Shown: positions 31,725 to 39,064 of the stretch, piece by piece | Layout: each line of letters starts with the position of its first letter | Numbering within the stretch: the first letter of the stretch is position 1 | NCBI RefSeq assembly: GCF_000023145.1 | Contig: NC_012704.1 | Span: 1,674,001-1,738,000 of the forward strand | Length of the DNA stretch: 64,000 bases | Source of the DNA: Corynebacterium kroppenstedtii DSM 44385 | GTDB lineage: Bacteria > Actinomycetota > Actinomycetes > Mycobacteriales > Mycobacteriaceae | Reading direction: 5' to 3' | Made by a program: the position numbers and the translations under genes | Notes under the pieces: model-generated | Databases searched by the model: none | Told to the model about the DNA's origin: nothing | Seen by the model: only the letters and a program-made list of their open reading frames with translations

Positions 31725-32309
31725 GTGGTAACTGGTCTCCTGGGGGCGGTTGGTCTGTTTACCGCAACCAATATCGACGACATCATCGTGCTCTCGCTGT
31801 TCTTCGCCCGTGGGGCCAGCCAAGCAGGGACCACACTGCGGATCCTGGCCGGGCAGTACCTTGGTTTCGCGGGCATCCTCGCAGCCACGATCCTGGTCAC
31901 CCTAGGGGCGGATGCCTTCCTGCCCACCGAGGCGATCCCCTACTTCGGGCTGATCCCCCTGGCCCTGGGACTGTGGGCGGCCTGGCAAGCCTGGCAGGGA
32001 GACGATGACGCGAAAGTCAGCGGAAAGAACGTAAGCGCCTTGATCGTCGCCGGGGTGACCTTTGCCAACGGTGGCGACAATATCGGCGTCTATGTCCCGG
32101 TTTTTCTCAACGTGGATACCGCCACCGTTATCATTTACTGCGTCGTCTTTCTAATCCTGGTGGCGGGCCTGGTCCTGTTGGCGAAGTTCGTGGCCACCCG
32201 TCCACCCATCGCGGAGGTTCTCGAACGCTGGGAGCATGTGCTGTTCCCGATCGTTTTAATCGGCCTGGGTATCTTCATCCTCATCAGCGGCGGCGCCTTC
32301 GGCCTTTAA
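31725..32309 (+). CDS. cadD: cadmium resistance transporter CadD family
   Basis: 194 aa; GTG start directly after the cmtR stop, preceded by GGAGAGGGGAG, so the two are co-transcribed and coupled. Six membrane helices; ATNIDDIIVLSLFFARG near the start and VTFANGGDNIGVYVPVF in the middle carry the paired acidic/Asn motifs of CadD transporters. It exports or sequesters Cd(II). It ends 100 bp before repeat cluster B and is the element's only recognisable cargo. Confidence 0.9.
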   Translation: MVTGLLGAVGLFTATNIDDIIVLSLFFARGASQAGTTLRILAGQYLGFAGILAATILVTLGADAFLPTEAIPYFGLIPLALGLWAAWQAWQGDDDAKVSGKNVSALIVAGVTFANGGDNIGVYVPVFLNVDTATVIIYCVVFLILVAGLVLLAKFVATRPPIAEVLERWEHVLFPIVLIGLGIFILISGGAFGL

Positions 32310-32404
32310 TAAGCTCATCCCCGTGCTGCTAGGGCTTCTCTAGGTTTCCTCACCGGCATCAACTGAACCGCCTATGAAGTTGTGAAAAATCGCTGCCGCA
32401 GGGA

Positions 32405-32635
32405 CTCGACCACGCTAGGGCGACAGAAATTCTAAACTGCCCTATTGGGGTGTACCAAATGGGACAGCTCAAACGGCTAGCAGTAAACCCCTCTAGTGCG
32501 ACAAATGGTGCATTAACCACCTCTAGTTCGGCAAATGGTGCAGTAGCCACTCTTCACGTACGAGAAATCTCGCACCTGAACGGCCATGACGACAGTCCAG
32601 ACTAAACCCCTACTGCGACAAATGACGCAGTAGAA
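32405..32635. repeat. AAAT-centred palindrome cluster B (about six copies)
   Basis: AAAT centres at 32427, 32457, 32503, 32533, 32565 and 32620. The best stem is CTACTGCG/CGCAGTAG around ACAAATGA (32609-32632); another is CGAG/CTCG at 32561-32572. Others are imperfect with G-T pairs. Shared context words (CTCTAGT, CCTGAAC, CATGACGAC) link it to cluster A on the far side of cmtR-cadD. Confidence 0.65.
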
Positions 32636-32689
32636 CAACCCACCAATAGCCCCACCGAAATAGCACCAGGGGGGATATTAACCGCAAAA

Positions 32690-33660
32690 GTGGTGCATGG
32701 GGGGGCTGTGACCTGGGGGTTTGCCCCCCTGGGTGTGGTGGTGGCTGCATGTCGGGTGTGCGGGTGGTGGTGTGTCCTGTTGGTGTTGTGTGGTGGGGTG
32801 TTTTAGGCGTTTTCCCCGTATTCGGGCCTGTGAGGCCTGTAGGCGGGTTTAGCCCCTGTTTGTAGCTTGTCGCCCCGGCTGTGTTGTGTTAGGCCGTGAG
32901 AGGGCGAATGGTGGGGCCGATTTTTTAGTGTTAGTGGGAAATGTTGGTCTTAGTGACCTGTCCGCTGCCCTTTGGTGCTGTTGTTGAGCTGGCTGCGTGT
33001 TGTGTGGCTGTGTGGCAGTGACGTGGTAGTTGCCGGGGTTTTGCTCTTGACTGTCGCTGTGTGATTCGTTCACTGCTGTTTGTTTGTTGTTGTGTTGACT
33101 GAGAGTTTTTGAGGATTCTAAAGATTCAACATTCGAGTCGGTGAACGGTCTTGCTGCTGGTGTGTTCCACGGTTGTGTGTGACGTGAGCGCTCAATCTGT
33201 GCGCGTCACTGAAAAGACAACTCAGTGAGTTATGACCATTGTCCGCGTTGAGCAGATTGAGTTAAAGCATTCAGGGGCAGGGAAACAGCAGAGCATCTGT
33301 CAATGAAAGGGCGTGAGCGTGTGTCCACTAGTCGTGTCTGATAGGCGGTTGAGCGTTGCTGTGTGTCTAGCTCGGTGGCGGCTGTGAGACTAGTGAGCAC
33401 TGGTCGTCATGGCTTTGCTTTCGTGAGTCTGCAGACCTGTACACACCTCTAGCGCCTGTGTCGCCCGGGGTGTGTGGTGGTTGGGGTAGGGGGTGGCCCC
33501 CGTGGGGTGGTGTGTAGGGGGTTGCCTTTTGGATTCGCCCCTTTGCAGTTGGAGTTGGGGTCATTATGACCTCAGTAGGTGGGGCCTGTGTGTGGGCCGG
33601 GGCAACCGTGGTCATGGTGCCCACGGTAGGTGGGGTTGTGGTTCCGTGATCCCCTTGGTG
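32690..33660. other. non-coding G/T-rich strand-skewed region
   Basis: About 1 kb in which the plus strand is strongly G/T-rich and the minus strand A/C-rich. Open frames on either strand are Pro/Thr/Gln/His-rich products of composition, without ribosome sites or family resemblance. I see no gene. It abuts the repeat/iteron field and is probably part of the replication or maintenance region. Confidence 0.5.
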
Positions 33661-33681
33661 GGTCTTTCTCTCTACCCCCGT

Positions 33682-34030
33682 CCTAACCGTCCTAACCGTC
33701 CTAACCTGCAGGTCAGAGCACGTTTTAGGGGTGTCCTATGACCGTCCTAATAGGACGGTTTTGTCCTGTCCCACATCGAGAAATAGTAGGTAATAGTATG
33801 CGATAGTAGGGCCGGTGAAGTGGTAAAAACACCGTCTGACCAGGGGCTTAGTCGGATAGTAGCGATAGTAGCTACCCCGTCGAATAGTAGATCCCTACCA
33901 TGAGTGTTCCTGTGGGACGATAGGACGGAAAAGGCCCGTCCAACGTCCCTACTTCACAGGCTGTGAGACATAGGGCAAAGGCGGGGCAAATAGGCGTTTA
34001 TTCTCTAGGTACTTTCTCTCAGGGGGCGTA
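33682..34030. repeat. 349-bp tandem duplication, copy 1
   Basis: Base-for-base equal, as far as I can read, to 34031-34379. Each unit has CCTAACCGT repeats, the inverted pair ACCGTCCTA/TAGGACGGT, and several (G/A)ATAGTAG iterons. Confidence 0.93.
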
Positions 34031-34379
34031 CCTAACCGTCCTAACCGTCCTAACCTGCAGGTCAGAGCACGTTTTAGGGGTGTCCTATGACCGTCCTAAT
34101 AGGACGGTTTTGTCCTGTCCCACATCGAGAAATAGTAGGTAATAGTATGCGATAGTAGGGCCGGTGAAGTGGTAAAAACACCGTCTGACCAGGGGCTTAG
34201 TCGGATAGTAGCGATAGTAGCTACCCCGTCGAATAGTAGATCCCTACCATGAGTGTTCCTGTGGGACGATAGGACGGAAAAGGCCCGTCCAACGTCCCTA
34301 CTTCACAGGCTGTGAGACATAGGGCAAAGGCGGGGCAAATAGGCGTTTATTCTCTAGGTACTTTCTCTCAGGGGGCGTA
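34031..34379. repeat. 349-bp tandem duplication, copy 2
   Basis: Second copy of 33682-34030; the period is 349 at every point checked. Perfect identity means the duplication is recent or kept identical. Confidence 0.93.
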
Positions 34380-34384
34380 CTAAC

Positions 34385-34588
34385 GGTACTATCGTACTAA
34401 ATGCCTGCTCAGAGTTGGTTTTTGGCCGTACTATCGGGGTACTATCAGGGTACTAAAAGTACTATTTCACTGGATAGTACGAAACCAAAAAGTACTAATA
34501 GTACCCTCTTAGTACCCACCAAAACATGCCCTGACCTGCTGTTTAGTACGATAGTACGATAGTACCCAGTCGGATAGAAAGTACTACA
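34385..34588. repeat. GATAGTAC/GTACTATC iteron field
   Basis: About a dozen copies or part-copies of GTACTA(TC) and its complement in both orientations within 200 bp, ending inside the rep stop codon. Placement next to a replication gene suggests an origin with initiator-binding iterons. Confidence 0.7.
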
Positions 34589-35948
34589 CAGCATAAAGGG
34601 AATTCCCGCTCAAAAGCCACAGGGAACCCCGCCGCCCTGAACCATCGCTACCTATTCTGATACGCCCCTCATCCCTCAATGCTTCTACAGCGGAATCGAA
34701 CGCATCCCGGCACCTAATATTCACCCCATTGCGCATAGTCGTCCACCGCTGCCCATTACTCTTTTCCAGAGCAGTGATAATAGCTTTCTTCCGACGCTCC
34801 ACCTGTTTCGTAAACCTGTCCTGCTCAGCCTCATCAGACATAGCCTCAACATGAGCACGAATAAACCGCTTCACCCGATTCGAATAAGCCAGAATCACCC
34901 CCGCCCGCTCCCAATCATCATGGTCAACACAGGTCGTGGAACGCAGAGCAGCGAAACCAGAGGCAACACGGGCCTGAATCTCCGTATCATGCGCACCACC
35001 GGTGCCAGTGAAACGCCCCATTTTCCTTGACATGTCATGCGCACGACGCACCGACTCCCGGATACCATCAGGGAACGTGAAATGAAGCGGACAATCCGAG
35101 TGCGTGAACGTAACAGTCTTTAACAGGTGGGGTCCATCACCACGCCTACTCCCCACAGGTGAGAACGGGTCAATCGTTTCCACCCACAAGAAACGCTCCG
35201 ACAATCCATCATCCACACCACTGACCAACGGCCCTGCAGTGTCGTACTGGCACGAGATACGCAAAGAGGCCGAATAGCTGCCCCCTTGCACACGCAGACG
35301 CTCAGACTTATTCGTCACCCCCATATCCTCACCACTGAACATAGACAGCACACACGGCCTCAACGTGGAACCATCCCTGTTCATAACTTTCGTGAGCTTA
35401 GTGACCTCATTTTCCACAAACAGTGTGGGTGCTGGTGGTTCATCCTTATTAGCGTTCAGCTGCGTCAACAGGCCCTCACCAGAACCGCACGACGCCGTTT
35501 CCACATAGGTTGCTCTGCCGGCAACCTGGATAGGTGGCTGGTCGGTCGTCACCTTTGAGGCCCGCCCTTTCCCTGTCCCCGGCCGCCCTAGAACAGCGAC
35601 ATACAAGTTCAACGGTGACCGGCCTAACCCAATGTCGAAAGTCGTACCCGCTGGTAGGGCCGTACACACGTTCTGGATCAACAGCACAAGGGCCGTCAGC
35701 GGGGCAACTTGGTGGAAGCGGGCAAAACGGTAAACCATCTGCAGGGTGGCATTGTTCACGTCGAAGAGGTCACGTTCGAGACGGTCGTATTCGTCTACCG
35801 TCAGCGTCATATCAGGTGTTCCGTCTGGCTGTTCACGGAGGGCATAGAAATCGGGGAACCCCGCGCCGGGCTTGCCGGTCGGTGTCGCACCATCTGCTAC
35901 GCTTTCATTGCGCACCAGGTGGGGCGTGTTATTCTTTTCTTGAGACAT
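34584..35948 (-). CDS. replication-type P-loop ATPase (DUF3987-like)
   Basis: 454 aa from MSQEKNNTPH, chosen for the AAGGGGG site about 10 bases upstream. After ~60 variable residues comes a helical segment, then Walker A GRPGTGKGRAS near residue 120, FVENEVTKL as a probable Walker B-like strand, and a C-terminal winged-helix-like end (DAFDSAVEALRDEGRIRIG). The layout resembles DUF3987/YfjI-type proteins of integrative elements, taken to be replication helicase-primases; no primase motif is seen. Iterons overlap its stop. The exact activity is an inference. Confidence 0.55.
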   Translation of the reverse strand: MSQEKNNTPHLVRNESVADGATPTGKPGAGFPDFYALREQPDGTPDMTLTVDEYDRLERDLFDVNNATLQMVYRFARFHQVAPLTALVLLIQNVCTALPAGTTFDIGLGRSPLNLYVAVLGRPGTGKGRASKVTTDQPPIQVAGRATYVETASCGSGEGLLTQLNANKDEPPAPTLFVENEVTKLTKVMNRDGSTLRPCVLSMFSGEDMGVTNKSERLRVQGGSYSASLRISCQYDTAGPLVSGVDDGLSERFLWVETIDPFSPVGSRRGDGPHLLKTVTFTHSDCPLHFTFPDGIRESVRRAHDMSRKMGRFTGTGGAHDTEIQARVASGFAALRSTTCVDHDDWERAGVILAYSNRVKRFIRAHVEAMSDEAEQDRFTKQVERRKKAIITALEKSNGQRWTTMRNGVNIRCRDAFDSAVEALRDEGRIRIGSDGSGRRGSLWLLSGNSLYAV

Positions 35949-36024
35949 AGAGGGTGTTTCCCCCTTTCTGTTCATTGAGGGGCCTAGCCGGGGTCAAGTC
36001 AGCTAGCCCCTCATTTTCTTTGCA

Positions 36025-36528
36025 TTAGGCGGCGTGCAGCGTGGGTCGGGTAAACATGCTGTTACGCCGTCGGTCTAGTTCCTTGATCCTCTGTCCGTGT
36101 GCGTCATACCACTGGACGTATTCCCCATCGGGCTTGAGTAGGTCAGCCTCACGCAGTTCACCAATAGCGTTGTTTATTTCCCGGTGTAGTGCGTCACTAA
36201 TCAGGTCGTAGACCGCCGAATCGAACTGGCAACTGTGTGCGTAGCGGACGGTGACTAGTTCCCGTACCCACTCAGCCAGTGGGGTTCCCATCTTGCTGTA
36301 GAGGCCGGATTCTTTGAGATACCTATCCAGCACCTGGAACCGGATTGGTTCATCATCGGGCTGGTTTTCCTCATGGGATAGGTGAATGAGTGCGCCGATA
36401 ACAATCGCCGCGCGGTCGTCGGTGAAGAGGTCCTGTGTGGCTTTCTTAGCCTGTTCCGGGATCAACCATGCCGGCGTGTTGACTAGGCACGCGACGGTGA
36501 ACATTTCGGAGTCGGTGGGGTAGTTCAT
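36025..36528 (-). CDS. DnaB N-terminal-domain-like protein
   Basis: 167 aa, no signal peptide or membrane segment. Residues 8-110 (EMFTVACLVNTPAWLIP ... DRAAIVIGALIHL ... EPIRFQVLDRYLKESG ... PLAEWVRELV) follow the pattern of the replicative-helicase DnaB N-terminal domain, but there is no ATPase part. The next gene downstream (76 bp) supplies a P-loop protein. It may be a loader or half of a split helicase. Similarity is by eye and may be wrong. Confidence 0.45.
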   Translation of the reverse strand: MNYPTDSEMFTVACLVNTPAWLIPEQAKKATQDLFTDDRAAIVIGALIHLSHEENQPDDEPIRFQVLDRYLKESGLYSKMGTPLAEWVRELVTVRYAHSCQFDSAVYDLISDALHREINNAIGELREADLLKPDGEYVQWYDAHGQRIKELDRRRNSMFTRPTLHAA

Positions 36529-36543
36529 TGTGTCCCACCTGCC

Positions 36544-36759
36544 CTAGACGCCGTACTGTGTGATGTTGGGCTGTTTCTTGAGCAGGTTATTTACCTCATC
36601 GGGACGGACGCGGATTGTCCGGCGGCCGTAGTGGTAGGGGGTGAGGTCACCTCGTGCGATTGCGCGGCGTAGCGTTTTGACACTGAGCGCTACGCGTTGT
36701 GACGCGTCTTTGAGTGATTCAAACTCTGCTGTCACGGTAGTCGTGTTATTGTCGTGCAT
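36544..36759 (-). CDS. excisionase-like helix-turn-helix protein
   Basis: 71 aa from MHDNNTTTV; a perfect AGGAGGTC site precedes it. SLKDASQRVALSVKTLRRAIARGDLTPYHYGRRTIRVRPDEVNNLL is the MerR/AlpA-type DNA-binding fold used by excisionases and small activators. First gene of the minus-strand unit that includes the DnaB-N-like and P-loop genes. A longer reading frame upstream lacks a ribosome site. Confidence 0.75.
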   Translation of the reverse strand: MHDNNTTTVTAEFESLKDASQRVALSVKTLRRAIARGDLTPYHYGRRTIRVRPDEVNNLLKKQPNITQYGV

Positions 36760-36792
36760 ATCAAGACCTCCTAATGGGGTTTTGTGTGTGGA

Positions 36793-36843
36793 CCTCCCAC
36801 TGTTGATGAGTTTGCCGACTGACAACAGTGGGGGGCTTTTTCT
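36793..36843 (+). terminator. terminator-like hairpin on the strand opposite xis
   Basis: CCTCCCACTGTTG/CAACAGTGGGGGG with a ~17-base loop followed by CTTTTTC, readable on the plus strand, within the leader of the minus-strand xis transcript. It could end an antisense RNA or shape the leader. Confidence 0.45.
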
Positions 36844-36908
36844 ATCTCTAGTACCCCCGGTTTGGCATTCAGGCACCTTTTGTGCCTTACCGGTTGAACC
36901 TATGTAAA

Positions 36909-36917
36909 TGTATAGCA
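36909..36917 (-). promoter_or_regulatory. extended -10 promoter for xis-rep unit
   Basis: On the minus strand TGCTATACA, an extended -10 element, about 150 bp upstream of the xis start. The -35 region is poor. Confidence 0.35.
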
Positions 36918-36929
36918 CATTCGAAAATT

Positions 36930-37266
36930 AGCGGGACCGCACCTGTCTATATATGGGCCACATTTTGTCCACAATCTCGAGTTCAAGAGATTTTCCGGCC
37001 ACTATATATGGTTATCCACTTTCCTTGTCTCCGTTGAACACGTTTTCGAAAATCACCATTACACCTTTACGCTACCCCCCCCCACAGTTACCCCCAAAAC
37101 CTGCAGAAATATAAACGGTTATAAAAGACTGCGGGGACGGGGAACCTCAGCCGCCGTAATAAACAGTGACGACTCAGAGTCTCATCGGACAGAATCAATA
37201 CACAGCGGCACCCCAATATCTAGTGGTAAACACTTATTTTTAACCGCTAGTTACGTGTGAGATATA
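36930..37266. other. intergenic xis/int region with repeats
   Basis: No gene. Direct repeats CTATATATGG at 36947-36956 and 37002-37011 are 55 bp apart, with inverted TCTC/GAGA and GGCC words between. They could be integrase arm or excisionase sites. A run of C lies near 37075-37085. Confidence 0.35.
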
Positions 37267-38490
37267 TCACTTTCCCTCACCTCTCAAAGACACTCCAATC
37301 CGACCATTAACCAACCCCAACCCCTCTTCCATATGATCCGGCCGCACCTGCATATAAATCTCCATAATCGTCGTCAAATCCTTATCTCCCATAAACCGAC
37401 CAATCTCAGGCGGCAACAACCCCGCCTCAGCTAACGCCGTCACCGCCCACCGGCGACCATCATGCGGCGACACATAACCATCATTCGTTTTCACACCGAC
37501 TACCTCACTAGCCCTACGCAGCACATCACGGAAGCGACGATCACTAATCGGCGTGCCCTTAGGAGTCGCATTCACATTCCTATCCCCGCCACGGGGAGCG
37601 AACACCCGCATATGCTCAGCCACCAACGAAGAAAACTCAGGCCACACAGGAACATCCCGGCGCGCACTCTCCGTCTTTAACTCACTGGTCCAATACGTCT
37701 TATTCTCCATCTCAAACAACCTGCACTGGCCCCGCACCTGCACCACATACCCCGATGACTCATCCCCCACCACATCACGACGACGCACACCAAGAGCTTC
37801 ACTAATCCGCAACCCCATGAACAGCGTGAGCACACCAAGAAACCTGTAGCGTTCCGGCAACGCATAGAGCACAGCCGCCATCTCAGAATCAGGAATATTC
37901 TCCCGCTTTCTCGCTGGCCGCCTTTTAATCAAATTCTTAGGGGCCGGGTTGTCCTCAATAAGACCACGCTCTACAGCGTTATCCAGCGCGCGACGCAACA
38001 GTTTCGCGGCCGCCACATTCGTCTTATTGGTGTCATATTGGGAGGAAACAGCGTCTGCCCATTCGTAAATATCGGCCTTGGTCAGCTTTGAAAGAGGCCT
38101 ATCTTTAAGCCGGCCGGCCTCACCTGTTACCTCAGTAATCCTGGCTATCCGTGTGCACTCTGCCCTGTAGGTGGATTCACGAATATCACCGGCATGCAAG
38201 CGTGTCGTGAGCCACTTTTCGCACCATTGCCCCACAGTGGTGCTGGAGCGTTCCCGCTCTAGGGCTGCCTGTTCCCGGCGTAGTTTCGGCGGCATCCAGG
38301 TGCCATTGTCAATGAGTTGTCGCTCATGGAATAGCCAGCCCTCAGCGTCAAGCTTGGTGTTGAATGTTCTGCCCGCGCTGTAGCGCACACTGTTGGGACC
38401 AACGTAGCGGGCTGAGAAACGTCCGTTTTTTAATCGGCGGACTGAGCCGAAACTGCGTCTTTCGCGCCGGGGTTGTCTCTTCCGTGGCAT
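37267..38490 (-). CDS. int: tyrosine site-specific integrase
   Basis: 407 aa, full length. N-terminal ~60 residues with basic arm-binding features (RRERRSFGSVRRLKNGRFSARY), a core SAM-like domain about 95-190, and the catalytic domain: Arg in FMGLRISEALGVRRRDV, SPHDGRRW (His and Arg), and MGDKDLTTIMEIYMQ with Asp in the usual His position and Tyr nucleophile. It recombines the element at the ssrA 3' end; its start lies about 150 bp from attR. The substitution in the last His box is common in actinophage integrases. Confidence 0.93.
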   Translation of the reverse strand: MPRKRQPRRERRSFGSVRRLKNGRFSARYVGPNSVRYSAGRTFNTKLDAEGWLFHERQLIDNGTWMPPKLRREQAALERERSSTTVGQWCEKWLTTRLHAGDIRESTYRAECTRIARITEVTGEAGRLKDRPLSKLTKADIYEWADAVSSQYDTNKTNVAAAKLLRRALDNAVERGLIEDNPAPKNLIKRRPARKRENIPDSEMAAVLYALPERYRFLGVLTLFMGLRISEALGVRRRDVVGDESSGYVVQVRGQCRLFEMENKTYWTSELKTESARRDVPVWPEFSSLVAEHMRVFAPRGGDRNVNATPKGTPISDRRFRDVLRRASEVVGVKTNDGYVSPHDGRRWAVTALAEAGLLPPEIGRFMGDKDLTTIMEIYMQVRPDHMEEGLGLVNGRIGVSLRGEGK

Positions 38491-38594
38491 GGCTAGTTAC
38501 CTTTGTTGCCATACTGTTGCCAATGGAAGGGGTCTAGCGGGGTCTTGAGTCCACATAGGTGTAGTGAACAACAACCCACATGAACTGTGCAAAT

Positions 38595-38627
38595 ACCAAA
38601 AAACCCCTGGCCAATAGTGACCAGGGG
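38595..38627 (-). terminator. element-borne terminator for ssrA
   Basis: Minus strand CCCCTGG/CCAGGGG with an inner imperfect loop followed by TTTTTTGG, directly beyond the tmRNA 3' end. It lies inside the element, so ssrA now uses a terminator supplied by the integrant. Confidence 0.75.
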
Positions 38628-38636
38628 AAACAGTAT

Positions 38637-38660
38637 TGGTGGAGCCGCCGAGAATCGAAC
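38637..38660 (-). repeat. attR: ssrA 3' end
   Basis: Partner of 30223-30246, one mismatch. It is the functional 3' end of tmRNA. Confidence 0.85.
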
Positions 38661-39014
38661 TCGGGTCCTCCGTCATCGCGCCAGGGCTTCTCCGTGCGCA
38701 GTTCGCGCGGAGTCTCTGCTCGACCTTCCAGATCAGGCGAACTTGTCTGGATGACAGGCCCAGTTGTCAGTAAGAAGTCCCACAACGCCCCGACAACACA
38801 ACGGTGTGGCAAGTTCCCTCAACGATGCCAGGATCCAGGCCGGGAACGAACCTGGGCTGACAGACACGCTTCGCTAGATTAGGCAGCGAGAGCGTAGTCG
38901 CGCTGAGTATTCTCGGCGCTTATCAATGTACTACGACGCTTAACGGTGGTCTCTAGCCTGCACCGGCACGCTTCCCCTGGCTTGAAGAACGGAGTCGAAA
39001 CCAAAATCGGCCCC
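38637..39014 (-). ncRNA. ssrA: tmRNA (SsrA)
   Basis: 378 nt. The 5' end GGGGCCG pairs with CGGCTCC near the 3' end (CCA encoded), and the 5' part contains the conserved TTTCGAC word. The reading frame encodes the tag AENTQRDYALAA (resume Ala included) and stops at TAA (38879-38881 on the plus strand). A T arm with TTCGATT loop is at the 3' end. It rescues stalled ribosomes with SmpB, encoded 1.3 kb upstream. Its last 24 bases form attR of the integrative element, and the gene stays complete after integration. Confidence 0.95.
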
Positions 39015-39064
39015 TCATCACACGTTTGCGGGTACGCATGCGAAACAAACGTGGAGACTCGAAG

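Larger units (their letters stand above)
30223..38660. mobile_element. integrative element in ssrA (about 8.4 kb)
   Basis: Bounded by 24-bp direct repeats of the tmRNA 3' end. The integrase is at the ssrA-proximal end, followed by an excisionase-like gene, two replication-type genes on the same strand, a large non-coding repeat region with iterons, and a cadmium-resistance cassette on the other strand. No relaxase, FtsK/TraB, coat or packaging gene is seen. This fits a small integrative element with its own replication module (AICE-derived, IME-like or satellite). Confidence 0.85.

Noticed and set aside
30735-32635. CRISPR array or integron attC sites for the AAAT repeats
   Set aside because: No constant repeat with unique spacers, no cas genes, no integron integrase, and no attC R-box ends.
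32849-33073. 74-codon open frame on the minus strand, Gln/Thr/Asn-rich
   Set aside because: No ribosome site, composition set by the A/C-rich strand, no family resemblance.
33367-33624. 85-codon open frame on the minus strand, Pro/Thr-rich
   Set aside because: Same skewed composition, no start signal.
36641-36907. 88-codon plus-strand frame across xis
   Set aside because: Shadow of the xis gene and its leader; no ribosome site.
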